DNA of 64,000 bases from Burkholderia sp. IMCC1007 (GTDB taxonomy: Bacteria > Pseudomonadota > Gammaproteobacteria > Burkholderiales > Burkholderiaceae), in contig NZ_JAPVQY010000015.1 in NCBI RefSeq assembly GCF_027257875.1, positions 62,001-126,000 of the forward strand. The letters are read 5' to 3'. The notes below the pieces were generated by a model that ran no database searches, was not told the DNA's origin, and saw nothing but the letters and a program-made list of their open reading frames with translations. The stretch's first letter is position 1; the number at the start of each line of letters is the position of its first letter. A program made the position numbers and the translations under genes. This document shows positions 18,208 to 27,097 of this stretch, in pieces.

Positions 18208-19095
18208 TTACCCCTTCGTGCCGCAGGCGGCGTCCTTCAGATCGAGGACGTGGCCATCGTTGTATTTCGCGATGATGTTGTGGAAGAGCCGCGGATCGAC
18301 CGACGAGAAGTAGCGCACCGGCGCCTTCTCGCTCGGCTGCGCGACCGAGCCGTACACGGTCGCGTCGAGACGATCAGGCGATGCCTTGACCTTCTGCACC
18401 CATGCATCGAACTGCTCGCGCGGCTCGGCCAGCGTGCGGAATTTCATGTCGGAGAAGCCGCGACCGCTGAAGTTGGCCGACGTGCCCGCGTAGTCGCCGG
18501 CTTCGTCGGCGATCAGGTGCAGGCGCGTCTGCATGCCGGCCATCGCGTAGACCTGGCCGCCGAGCTGCGGGATGAAGAACGAGTTCATCACCGAATCCGA
18601 CGTGATGCGGAAGTTCACCGGCGTGCCGACCGGAATCGCGAGCTGGTTCACCGACGCGATGCCGAGTTCCGGATAGATGAACAGCCACTTCCAGTCGAGC
18701 GCGACGACCTCGACGTCGATCGGCTTCACCGACGACTCGAGCGGCTTGTACGGGTCGAGCTCGTGCGTGGTCTTCCACGTGAGCACGCCGAGGAACAGGA
18801 TGATCAGCGTCGGCACCGTCCAGATCACGACTTCGATCGCGGTCGAGTGCGACCAGTTCGGCGCGTAGGTGGCGTTGCGATTCGACGCACGATAACGCCA
18901 CGCGAACCATAGCGTGAGCAGAATCACCGGCACGACGACGATCAGCATCGCCCACGTGGAGGTTGCGATCAGCGCCTTTTCGGCGGCACCGACACTTCCT
19001 TTCGGATTTAGTACATCTAAATTACAGCCTGACAGGCTCAGCGCCGCGCCGATTGACATCAGCGCCGTCCAGCCTTTTGAAGCTTTTCTTTTCAT
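18208..19095 (-). CDS. cyoA: cytochrome o ubiquinol oxidase subunit II, lipoprotein
   Basis: A 295-residue subunit II. A lipoprotein signal (lipobox LSGC, Cys about residue 22) is followed by two membrane helices and a periplasmic cupredoxin-fold domain with LDWKWLFIYPE. As in other quinol oxidases, the CuA-binding cysteines of cytochrome c oxidases are absent. I chose the ATG at 19095 (MKRKASKGW) because it starts the lipoprotein signal; the frame is open to 19353 without support. It is the first gene of cyoABCD. Confidence 0.94.
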   Translation of the reverse strand: MKRKASKGWTALMSIGAALSLSGCNLDVLNPKGSVGAAEKALIATSTWAMLIVVVPVILLTLWFAWRYRASNRNATYAPNWSHSTAIEVVIWTVPTLIILFLGVLTWKTTHELDPYKPLESSVKPIDVEVVALDWKWLFIYPELGIASVNQLAIPVGTPVNFRITSDSVMNSFFIPQLGGQVYAMAGMQTRLHLIADEAGDYAGTSANFSGRGFSDMKFRTLAEPREQFDAWVQKVKASPDRLDATVYGSVAQPSEKAPVRYFSSVDPRLFHNIIAKYNDGHVLDLKDAACGTKG

Positions 19096-19362
19096 CACAC
19101 AGCCCGAGGGGTCATTGAATCCGTAGCGTTTGCCCGATGCGCATGCGAGCCACGAAACTGGCCGAATCATACGTCGCGCGATGACGATGAAAAACCGGTG
19201 GATGCGGCAAATCATCATTGCAATATCTGTGATGGGACAGATTGTCGCGGGGCAATTTCGCGCAGCCGGGAGTCGGCAGGTGCGCTCGGCACCTGCTCCG
19301 ATGGATGTGCGCGCAACGGCCGCATCGTCGAGCGATGCAGCCGTTGCGCGCATGCACTGCGA
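19096..19362. other. intergenic region upstream of cyoA
   Basis: This 267-base gap should carry the cyo promoter, since the next gene on the same strand (NuoM-like) stops at 19363. I could not find a convincing promoter pair or a regulator site by eye. Confidence 0.35.
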
Positions 19363-20892
19363 TCAGTTGCGTGCCGAGGCCATGTAGGCCGGCTGCGGCG
19401 GCGTGATGCCGTCCCCTGCCGGTACCTTCGAGCGGCTCGCGTCTTCGATCAGTTGCGCGACGGTCGGATCGATCGCGTCGGTGAACGGCTTCGGATAGAT
19501 GCCGACGCCCAGCACGATCAGCGCGAACGACGCGAACACCACGATCTCGCGACGGCTGAGGTCGGAGAGCTTGGCGACGCGCGCGTTATCGACCTTGCCG
19601 AACACGACGCGCTTGATCATCCACAACGTGTACGACGCGCTGAGGATCAGCGTGAGCGCCGCGATGGCGCCGATCCAGAAGTTGAAACGGATCGCGCCCA
19701 TGATGACCATGAACTCGCCGACGAAGCCCGACGTGCCCGGCAGGCCGACGTTGGCCATCGCGAACAGCACCGCGAACATCGCGAAGCGCGGCATCACGCC
19801 GGCCACCCCGCCGTATGCGGCGATCTCGCGCTGCTTGGTGCGATCGACCAGCACGCTCACGCAAAGCAGCATCGCGCCCGCGACGAAGCCGTACGAGACG
19901 AGCTGCACGATCGCGCCTGCGACGCCGATCTGGTTGAACAGGAACAGGCCAAGCGTGACGATCCCCATGTGCGCGACGGTCGAATACGCGAGCAGCTTGG
20001 TGAGGTCGGTCTGCGCGAGCGCGACGAGGCTCGCGTAGACGATCGCGAACAGCGACAGCGCGATCACGGCCGGCGCGAAGAAGTGGGCCGCATCCGGCGT
20101 AATCGGCAGCGCGAAGCGCAGGAAGCCGTAACCGCCGAGCTTCAGCATCGCGAGCATCAGCGCGGCGCCCGTCGGGCCGTCCGTGTAGACGTCGCGCAGC
20201 CACGTGTGAACCGGCCACATCGGCACCTTGACCGCGAACGCGGCGAAGAAGCCCAGGAACACCAGCAGCTGCGGCGAGAAGCCGAGCTCCAGCGTGCGCC
20301 ATGCGTTCATGTCGAACGTATGCGACTTCGCATACAGGTAGAGCATCGCCATCAGCAGCAGCAGCGAACCCGCGAACGAGATGAAGAAGAACTTCACCGC
20401 CGCATACACGCGATGCTCGCGGCCCCACGTACCGATCAGCAGGTACAGCGGGATCAGCGTCGCCTCGAAGAAAATGAAGAACAGCAGGCCGTCCTGCGCG
20501 ACGAACACGCCGACCATCAGCCCCGACAGGATCAGGAACGACGCGTAATACTGCGCGATGCGAACCGTGATCGATTCCCACGATGCGATCACCACGATGA
20601 GCGTCGTGAACGCGGTCAGCACGACGAGCCAGAGCGATGCGCCGTCGATGCCCACGCGCCAGCCCGAGTTGAATGCCGCAAGCCAGTCGCGGGTTTCGAC
20701 AAACTGCATCGCAGCCGAATGCGAATCGAAACCGGTGACGAGCGGGACGACCGCTGCCAGCCCGATCAGTGCGCCGATGAGCGCGATCCACCTCGTGCGA
20801 TTGGGATGATGGTCGCTGCCGGCACGCAGCAGGCACGCGCCAACCAGGATCGGAGCCCAGATCGCCAGGCTCAGAAAGGGAAAATCATGCAT
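19363..20892 (-). CDS. orphan NADH-quinone oxidoreductase subunit M-like protein
   Basis: A 509-residue membrane protein of the NuoM/MrpD proton-antiporter family with about 14 hydrophobic segments; E. coli NuoM also has 509. Family features are the helix with FFEATLIPLYLLIG, the lysine region FFAAFAVKVPMWPVHTWL and LPGTSGFVGEFMVIMG. In complex I this subunit pumps protons. No other nuo gene lies in the window, and the next genes are cyoABCD on the same strand 267 bases on. I chose the ATG at 20892 (MHDFPFLSLA). It could be a spare complex I subunit or part of another ion-coupled complex. Confidence 0.88.
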   Translation of the reverse strand: MHDFPFLSLAIWAPILVGACLLRAGSDHHPNRTRWIALIGALIGLAAVVPLVTGFDSHSAAMQFVETRDWLAAFNSGWRVGIDGASLWLVVLTAFTTLIVVIASWESITVRIAQYYASFLILSGLMVGVFVAQDGLLFFIFFEATLIPLYLLIGTWGREHRVYAAVKFFFISFAGSLLLLMAMLYLYAKSHTFDMNAWRTLELGFSPQLLVFLGFFAAFAVKVPMWPVHTWLRDVYTDGPTGAALMLAMLKLGGYGFLRFALPITPDAAHFFAPAVIALSLFAIVYASLVALAQTDLTKLLAYSTVAHMGIVTLGLFLFNQIGVAGAIVQLVSYGFVAGAMLLCVSVLVDRTKQREIAAYGGVAGVMPRFAMFAVLFAMANVGLPGTSGFVGEFMVIMGAIRFNFWIGAIAALTLILSASYTLWMIKRVVFGKVDNARVAKLSDLSRREIVVFASFALIVLGVGIYPKPFTDAIDPTVAQLIEDASRSKVPAGDGITPPQPAYMASARN

Positions 20893-21373
20893 GTCAACAA
20901 ACCTAGAGAGGGTCGCACGCTGCATCGGGACAGGCGTGACGAAAGAATCGAAATCAAATCGTAAGCTAGATTTCGCGAATCGCCCTTGTTGGCAAACTGT
21001 AAAGCACCGTCAAAACGAAGTTTGACGTGGCTCAAGCGCAATCGGGTTAACGAGGATAAATCGAACGGAGAAATTTTGCATCGCAACAGACGCTAGTTCT
21101 TCGACGCGTTTGCAAACACCTGATTTTTATATGTAATTTTTTGTAGCATCGAAGGTCTGGATGCGGGCGAATCAGTGCGATGCCGCATTTTTGTCGTCAG
21201 GTCACTGTTTTTGCGTGCCCGAACAGGATGCGGGGAACGATCGGCATATCCGGCTCGAACCTTACACCTATACTTTCGTTTTACTTACATCTTGCCGTCA
21301 TCAAGGCTGCACTGAAGGCGCGCGATAAGCGCGTCGCAGCCCCTTCCGGCTGGCGCTGATGACTCAACCGGTC
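20893..21373. other. intergenic region upstream of the NuoM-like gene
   Basis: About 480 bases with no gene that I can support. The part at 20940-21200 is clearly richer in A and T than its surroundings and should carry the promoter of the NuoM-like gene. I found no repeat and no RNA gene. Confidence 0.4.
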
Positions 21374-21754
21374 TCATCTGCGCATCGGCACCGCACGCTC
21401 GTGGTTGTGTTGCGCAGGGATATGGACGACGCGGCTGCCGTGCGTCGCATAAACCTGCGAAGTCGCAAGCATGATCGCATCGACGATGTAGCGCGCGTCG
21501 ATCATGCGGCCCGCAGCAACAACTCGACATGGATCGCCTGCTGCGCGCCGCCGCTCGCGTAGACGGACGACGATCGTCGAAGCATCTCGATGCACGCGCA
21601 CATGCGCTCGACCACTTCGCGCATCGGCGCGACGCTTCGCCCGGTTCGCGTCGGTGCCGGGCGACAGGAACGCCGGCGGCTCGCGATACGCATCGTACGC
21701 ATAGCCGTGACGCATGCAGCAGCGCAGCGCATGAGCGCCGCCGAACTCGGGCAT
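21374..21754 (-). CDS. uncharacterised reading frame, doubtful gene
   Basis: A possible 126-residue product (MPEFGGAHALRCCMRHG to PMRR) that I do not recognise. No Shine-Dalgarno is seen before the ATG at 21754 or the ATG at 21715. An alternative reading is two tiny overlapping frames: one from the ATG at 21624 to a stop at 21502 (40 residues, MREVVERMCACIEMLRR), and one from the ATG at 21505 to 21374 (43 residues, MIDARYIVDAIM), sharing an ATGA. Both readings contain protein-like stretches, so this may also be a frameshifted relic. No neighbour suggests a function. Confidence 0.3.
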   Translation of the reverse strand: MPEFGGAHALRCCMRHGYAYDAYREPPAFLSPGTDANRAKRRADARSGRAHVRVHRDASTIVVRLRERRRAAGDPCRVVAAGRMIDARYIVDAIMLATSQVYATHGSRVVHIPAQHNHERAVPMRR

Positions 21755-21817
21755 TGATTGGCTGTCCGGACGAAGTGCGATGCCGACTCGTATGTCCGAA
21801 CACGAAGCGGAAAAGAA

Positions 21818-21851
21818 AAAGCCCCGCAAGTCCGAGAACTTGCGGGGCTTT
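21818..21851 (-). terminator. intrinsic terminator after tRNA-Ser
   Basis: A perfect 14-bp stem AAAGCCCCGCAAGT / ACTTGCGGGGCTTT (21818-21831 with 21838-21851) with a 6-base loop. It lies 11 bases beyond the tRNA 3' end and is followed leftwards by TTTTTCTTTT. Confidence 0.92.
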
Positions 21852-21862
21852 GTCACCGCTTT

Positions 21863-21956
21863 TGGCGGAGACGGAGGGATTCGAACCCTCGATCCAGGTT
21901 TTGGCCCAGATGCTCCCTTAGCAGGGGAGTGCCTTCGACCTCTCGGCCACGTCTCC
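21863..21956 (-). tRNA. tRNA-Ser(GCT)
   Basis: A 94-base class II tRNA with a long variable arm and encoded CCA. The anticodon stem-loop CTCCC-CTGCTAA-GGGAG gives anticodon GCT. It begins GGAGACGTGGCCGAGAGG, typical of bacterial tRNA-Ser. Confidence 0.97.
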
Positions 21957-21999
21957 CAAACTTTCGCTCGCACCAGGGAGGCAGTGCGACGAGAACGAA

Positions 22000-22028
22000 A
22001 TAATATAGGGTTTCGAACCGTGCGTCAA
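22000..22028 (-). promoter_or_regulatory. sigma70 promoter of tRNA-Ser
   Basis: On the minus strand TTGACG (22023-22028) and TATTAT (22000-22005) are 17 bases apart, about 44 bases upstream of the tRNA 5' end. The match is good and the tRNA has its own terminator, so it is an independent unit downstream of lysC. Confidence 0.75.
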
Positions 22029-22067
22029 TTTCCGCGATGCATTTTCTTCAATGCATCACGAAAAAAT

Positions 22068-23321
22068 TCACGCGGGCTGATCGAGTTCGAATGCCTTGTG
22101 CAGTGCGCGGACAGCGAGCTCCATGTACTTCTCGTCGATCAGCACCGAAATCTTGATTTCGGACGTCGAGATCATCTGGATGTTGATGCCCTCTTCCGAC
22201 AGCGTGCGGAACATCTTGCTCGCAACGCCCACGTGCGAACGCATGCCGACACCGACGACCGACACCTTCGATACCTTCGGGTCGCCCTGCACGCGCTCGG
22301 CGCTCACATGACCCTGAACCTGGTTGGTCAGGATGTCCATCGCCTTCTGGTAGTCGCCGCGGCCGACCGTGAACGTGAAGTCGGTCTTCCCTTCGACGCT
22401 CTGGTTCTGGATGATCATGTCGACGTCGACGTTCGCGTCGGCCACCGGGCCAAGGATCTGATACGCGATGCCGGGCTTGTCGGGCACGCCCATCACAGCA
22501 ATGCGTGCTTCGTCGCGCTGGAACGCGATGCCGGAAATGACTGCCTTTTCCATGGTCTCGTCTTCTTCAAAAGTAATCAGGGTGCCCGAGCGCATTTCTT
22601 CGTCGAGCGCAATCAGCGGATCGGTCAGGCTCGACAGCACACGCGTCTTCACCTGGAATTTGCCGGCGAATTCGACCGAGCGGATCTGCAGGACTTTCGA
22701 ACCGAGGCTCGCCATTTCCAGCATTTCCTCGAACGTCACGCGATCGAGGCGGCGTGCCTCTTCGACCACGCGCGGATCGGTCGTGTAGACGCCGTCGACG
22801 TCCGTGTAGATCAGGCACTCTTCGGCACCCAGCGCAGCCGCCACCGCCACCGCCGACGTGTCCGAGCCGCCACGGCCCAGCGTCGTGATGTGGCCGTCCG
22901 GATCGACGCCCTGGAAGCCGGTGATGATCACCACCTTGCCGGCGTTCAGATCGGCCTTCACGCGTTCGTCGTCGATCGAGTGGATGCGCGCCTTGGTGAA
23001 CGCGCTGTCCGTCTTGATCGGCACTTGCCAGCCTGCATAGCTCACGGCTTCGACGCCGATTTCCTGCAGCGCGATCGACAGCAGGCCGACGCTCACCTGC
23101 TCGCCGGTCGATGCGATCATGTCGAGCTCACGCGGGCTCGGCTGGCTCGAAATCTCTTTCGCGAGACCGAGCAGACGGTTGGTTTCGCCGGACATCGCGG
23201 ACGGCACGACCACCATCTGGTGCCCGGCCTGATGCCATTTTGCGACGCGTTTCGCGACGTTCTTGATGCGCTCGACCGAGCCCATCGAAGTGCCGCCGTA
23301 TTTGTGTACGATGAGTGCCAT
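22068..23321 (-). CDS. lysC: aspartate kinase
   Basis: A 417-residue cytoplasmic enzyme that phosphorylates aspartate, the first step to lysine, threonine and methionine. The kinase domain starts with [11 protein letters not shown] and contains [12 protein letters not shown]; two C-terminal ACT domains (about 265-410) suit feedback control by lysine or threonine. The length fits the monofunctional type with tandem ACT domains. The frame is open to 23483, but the ATG at 23321 ([10 protein letters not shown]) is the family start. It ends the cysS-alkA-accA-tilS-lysC run. Confidence 0.95.
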   Translation of the reverse strand: MALIVHKYGGTSMGSVERIKNVAKRVAKWHQAGHQMVVVPSAMSGETNRLLGLAKEISSQPSPRELDMIASTGEQVSVGLLSIALQEIGVEAVSYAGWQVPIKTDSAFTKARIHSIDDERVKADLNAGKVVIITGFQGVDPDGHITTLGRGGSDTSAVAVAAALGAEECLIYTDVDGVYTTDPRVVEEARRLDRVTFEEMLEMASLGSKVLQIRSVEFAGKFQVKTRVLSSLTDPLIALDEEMRSGTLITFEEDETMEKAVISGIAFQRDEARIAVMGVPDKPGIAYQILGPVADANVDVDMIIQNQSVEGKTDFTFTVGRGDYQKAMDILTNQVQGHVSAERVQGDPKVSKVSVVGVGMRSHVGVASKMFRTLSEEGINIQMISTSEIKISVLIDEKYMELAVRALHKAFELDQPA

Positions 23322-23663
23322 TGTCGTTCTGAACTGGAGGAGAAACCGCACGGGCGCGATGGGCAGGCCGCGTTGCCGTTCGGTCACGCGGCTTGTGGCT
23401 GTGGACGGACGACGAGGGGGACGGCTGGGACGCAACACGCAAGCGTGACGGATTTTGCCCGGAAGGCCGATCAGGCCGCGCAAACCGGGTACGTCACGCG
23501 GAAAACCTGCACAAATCGCTCAAAAATCGAGCCGAGCAAACGACCGAGCGTACCCGATAGATGCCCGCTTGACAAGCCGCTCGCCGCGCCGGCAGGCGTT
23601 CCGGCGCTGTTTACCAAATGGTGAAAACCGGCGAGCGATCACGCCGCCGGGAACCCGCCGCGG
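23322..23663. other. intergenic region between tilS and lysC
   Basis: These 342 bases between two leftward genes probably hold the lysC promoter. I saw no riboswitch-like fold that I could defend, no small gene and no repeat. Confidence 0.4.
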
Positions 23664-25070
23664 CTACGCGATCAGCAGGTCGGGACGCCATTCGATCCGG
23701 CGCCACGCGCCGTCGCCGTGCAACCCGTCGCCGTGATTGACGCCGAGCCGCGGCACGTAGACGAGCCGGTCGCCCGCGAACAGCAGCGGCACGTCGCGCT
23801 GCCAGGCCGGCACGCCGCGCTCCTGGAACAGGTTCTTCAACGTGCGGCCCGGGCCGCCGGGCGACGTGCGCATCCGCTCGCCACCCGCACGGGCGCGCGC
23901 GCCGAGCGCCGCGGCACGCAGCAGCGCCTCCGGCACCGCCCCGTCGCTGCAGGCTTCGGCCGGCGCGAACACGAACGTGCCGCGCCACGCCGGCAGGCGC
24001 CAGATTTCCTGTCCGTCCCACGCGAGCACCGATTCGGGATGCGGCGTCCCGGTGCCGTCATCGGCCGGCTCGGCACTGTCGCCCGCCTCCCAGTACACGA
24101 CATCGCGATACAGCCGCAGACACCGGCCCGCATGATCGACACGCAGCGCATGCGCGTCGTGCGCGGCACGCAACTGCCGCATCATGTTCGCGAGCCGGCC
24201 GGCGGACGCACTCGGCAAGCCGAGCCGACGCATCCAGAAGCGCAGCAGGTTCGCGCCGCGCGTGTCGTCGAACGCGACCAGCGCATCGCGCGACAGCGCG
24301 CGCCCGCCGTCGCGCGCGGCGGTCGCGAAATCCAGTTCGGCCAGATCGTCGAGCAGCCGCTGCGCGGCGGCCGCATGCTGGGCCGCCCGGCCCAGCGCAT
24401 CGCGAAAGCCCGGGAAATGCACGGCGAGCGTCGGTAGCACGTCGATGCGCAGCGCGTTGCGCGCATAACGCGTATCACCGTTCGATTCGTCGTCGATCCA
24501 CGTGAGCTCGCGCTGCGCCGCATAGCGCTCCAGTTGCGCGCGCAACAATCGCAACAGCGGGCGCACGCGCTCGACGCTCGCGCCGTCCGGGCGATAGCGC
24601 GGCGCCATCGCGGCGAGTCCCGCAATCCCGGCGCCGCGCAGCAACTGCAGCAGCACCGTCTCGGCCTGGTCGTCCGCATGCTGGGCGACCCATAGCGCGA
24701 CCGCGCCGTGACGCTCGCACATCGCGTCGAGCACCGCATAACGACGCTCGCGCGCCGTCGCCTCGATGCCGAGGCCGCTGTCGCGCGGCACGTCGACACG
24801 CTCCGCTTCGAACGCGACGCCGAGCCCTTCGGCCGTTGCTTGCGCATGCGCGACCCACGCGTCGGCGTTTTCGCTCAGGCCGTGATGCACATGCAGCGCC
24901 ACGCAACGCGCAGCGCCCGCGACGCGCACGGCCGCATCGAGCAGCACCGTCGAGTCGAGGCCGCCGCTGTATGCGATGGCGATGCGTGCATCGGGCGGGA
25001 GCTCGGCAAGCGCAACGCCGACCGCGTCGAGTACGACGCGGTCGGCGGAGAATTCGGTCGGGGGGATCAC
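23664..25070 (-). CDS. tilS: tRNA(Ile)-lysidine synthase
   Basis: A 468-residue cytoplasmic enzyme that adds lysine to cytidine 34 of tRNA-Ile(CAT), so that it reads AUA. The N-terminal PP-loop ATPase motif is SGGLDST (about residues 35-41), with the family motif HADDQAET, followed by TilS-specific substrate-binding and C-terminal domains. E. coli TilS has 432 residues. The predicted start at 25070 is a GTG. It lies 43 bases after accA on the same strand, a common betaproteobacterial neighbourhood. Confidence 0.93.
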   Translation of the reverse strand: MIPPTEFSADRVVLDAVGVALAELPPDARIAIAYSGGLDSTVLLDAAVRVAGAARCVALHVHHGLSENADAWVAHAQATAEGLGVAFEAERVDVPRDSGLGIEATARERRYAVLDAMCERHGAVALWVAQHADDQAETVLLQLLRGAGIAGLAAMAPRYRPDGASVERVRPLLRLLRAQLERYAAQRELTWIDDESNGDTRYARNALRIDVLPTLAVHFPGFRDALGRAAQHAAAAQRLLDDLAELDFATAARDGGRALSRDALVAFDDTRGANLLRFWMRRLGLPSASAGRLANMMRQLRAAHDAHALRVDHAGRCLRLYRDVVYWEAGDSAEPADDGTGTPHPESVLAWDGQEIWRLPAWRGTFVFAPAEACSDGAVPEALLRAAALGARARAGGERMRTSPGGPGRTLKNLFQERGVPAWQRDVPLLFAGDRLVYVPRLGVNHGDGLHGDGAWRRIEWRPDLLIA

Positions 25071-25113
25071 GAGAGAAGCGCGCGCCGAGCGGCGCGCGAT
25101 GCGAGCACGCCGG

Positions 25114-26085
25114 TCATGCGCCGGGCGTGGTTTCCTTGAACTTGCCGTAGGCCATCAGGCGCTCGAAGCGACGCTCGCGCAGCGCATCGATGCTCATGCC
25201 CTGGAACTGGCGCAGCGAATCGGCAAGCGCGCGGCGCAGCAGCGCGGCCATGCCCTTCGGATCGCGATGCGCGCCGCCGAGCGGCTCGTTGATGATCTTG
25301 TCGATCAGGCCGAGCGCCTTCAGGCGGTGCGCGGTCAGGCCCAGTGCTTCCGCGGCTTCGGGCGCCTTCGCGGCGCTCTTCCACAGAATCGACGCGCAGC
25401 CTTCCGGCGAGATCACCGAGTAGGTCGAGAACTGCAGCATCATCACGGTGTCGGCCACGGCGATCGCGAGCGCGCCGCCCGAACCGCCCTCGCCGATCAC
25501 CGTCGTGATGATCGGCGTCTTCAGCTCGGCCATCACGTACAGGTTGCGGCCGATCGCTTCGGATTGGCCGCGCTCTTCGGCGCCGATGCCCGGGTACGCG
25601 CCCGGCGTGTCGACGAACGTGAAGATCGGCAGCCCGAACTTCTCGGCGAGACGCATCAGCCGTTCGGCCTTGCGATAGCCTTCCGGACGCGGCATCCCGA
25701 AGTTGCGCGCGGCGCGCTCCTTCGTGTCGCGGCCCTTCTGATGGCCGATCACCATGCACGGGTGGCCGCCGAAGCGCGCGAGCCCGCCGACGATCGACAG
25801 GTCGTCCGCGAATGCGCGGTCGCCATGCAGCTCGTGAAAATCGGTAAACAGCTCCGCAACGTAATCGAGCGTGTACGGACGCTGCGGATGCCGCGCGATC
25901 TGCGAGACCTGCCACGGCGACAGGTTCGCGTAGAGGTCTTTCGTCAGTTGCTGGCTTTTCTTCGACAGCCGCTCGATTTCTTCCGAAATATCGACAGCCG
26001 AGTCGTCCTGCACGAATCGCAGCTCTTCGATCTTGGCCTCGAGTTCGGCGATCGGCTGTTCGAAATCCAGAAACGTGGTCTTCAT
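25114..26085 (-). CDS. accA: acetyl-CoA carboxylase carboxyltransferase subunit alpha
   Basis: A 323-residue cytoplasmic subunit (E. coli 319) that, with AccD, transfers the carboxyl group from biotin to acetyl-CoA to start fatty acid synthesis. It has the N-terminal coiled part with [16 protein letters not shown] and the crotonase-fold core with HGDRAFADD and [15 protein letters not shown]. The ATG at 26085 fits the family N-terminus. Confidence 0.96.
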   Translation of the reverse strand: MKTTFLDFEQPIAELEAKIEELRFVQDDSAVDISEEIERLSKKSQQLTKDLYANLSPWQVSQIARHPQRPYTLDYVAELFTDFHELHGDRAFADDLSIVGGLARFGGHPCMVIGHQKGRDTKERAARNFGMPRPEGYRKAERLMRLAEKFGLPIFTFVDTPGAYPGIGAEERGQSEAIGRNLYVMAELKTPIITTVIGEGGSGGALAIAVADTVMMLQFSTYSVISPEGCASILWKSAAKAPEAAEALGLTAHRLKALGLIDKIINEPLGGAHRDPKGMAALLRRALADSLRQFQGMSIDALRERRFERLMAYGKFKETTPGA

Positions 26086-26187
26086 GTGTTCGAATCCTTG
26101 GGTCTTGCGGCAGCGCGTATTCTACCCGCGCGGGCGATACGCAAGATCGGCTCTCAACTATTGATGTTTAAAACCCGATAGCCTCGA

Positions 26188-27054
26188 TCAGGCGTCGGCG
26201 TCAGGCGCGTCGAGGCTGCGCCACATGTACCAGGTCGCGACGGTGCGCCACGGTTCCCAGTTGGCAGCCACTTCCCGCGCCTCGCTACGCGTGACGGGTT
26301 CTCCGCTGAAGTAATTGACGCTGATCGCGCGGATCAGGCCCGGATCGTCGAGCGGCAGCACGTCCGGCCGCGACAGGTTGAAGATCAGGAACATCTCGGC
26401 CGTCCAGCGGCTGATGCCGCGGATCTGCGTGAGTTCCGCGATCACGTCCTCGTCGTCCATCGACGTCCATTTGTCGACGTGCAGCGCGCCGGACACGAAA
26501 TGTTGCGCGAGATCGAGAATGTATTCCGTCTTGCGCTTGGACAACCCGCACGCAATCAGCTTGTCCGCGCCGAGCCGAATCACCGGCTGCGGTGCGAGTT
26601 TCGGACACGCATCTTCGATGCGCGCCCACAGCGCCTGCGCGGACGGCACCGAGATCTGCTGGCCGACGACCGAACGCGCGAGCGTGACGAACGGGTCGCC
26701 GCGCTTCACGAGATGCGCGGGACCGAACTTCGGAATCAGCTTCTTCATGATCCGGTCGCGCTTGACGAGATCGGCGCACGCCTTGTCCCAGTAGGCGGGA
26801 CGCACGACGCCATCGGCGCCGTCGGCTGCCGCGTCGGATGCGCGCGTCTTGCGGGCCGCGTCGGCGGCCGCCATCGCAGCGTCCGGCTGCCCCGCGTCCG
26901 CGCCTTTCGCGCGCGCGGGCTTCGCATGACCGTTGAGCGCGCCGTTCGGCACGGCGCGCGTCGCGTCCGCCTTCGCCGCTGGCGCGCGCTTGGCTGCCGG
27001 ACGCGCGGCGACCGGAGTCGCACGCCTGACCGGCGCTTTTCTGGCCGTTGCCAT
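26188..27054 (-). CDS. alkA: DNA-3-methyladenine glycosylase II (AlkA-like) with basic N-terminal tail
   Basis: A 288-residue HhH-GPD base excision repair enzyme that removes alkylated bases. The helix-hairpin-helix is around residues 207-225 (TQIRGISRWTAEMF) and the catalytic Asp is in LPLDDPGL (236/237). Residues 1 to about 83 form a low-complexity tail rich in Ala, Lys, Arg and Pro, unusual for the family and reminiscent of histone-like DNA-binding tails. Substrate range is inferred from the family. The gene starts 43 bases after cysS and is probably cotranscribed with it. Confidence 0.9.
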   Translation of the reverse strand: MATARKAPVRRATPVAARPAAKRAPAAKADATRAVPNGALNGHAKPARAKGADAGQPDAAMAAADAARKTRASDAAADGADGVVRPAYWDKACADLVKRDRIMKKLIPKFGPAHLVKRGDPFVTLARSVVGQQISVPSAQALWARIEDACPKLAPQPVIRLGADKLIACGLSKRKTEYILDLAQHFVSGALHVDKWTSMDDEDVIAELTQIRGISRWTAEMFLIFNLSRPDVLPLDDPGLIRAISVNYFSGEPVTRSEAREVAANWEPWRTVATWYMWRSLDAPDADA

Positions 27055-27097
27055 CCTGCCTCCTACCTGACGGATCGGTCAGTGGAACGCACCGCGC

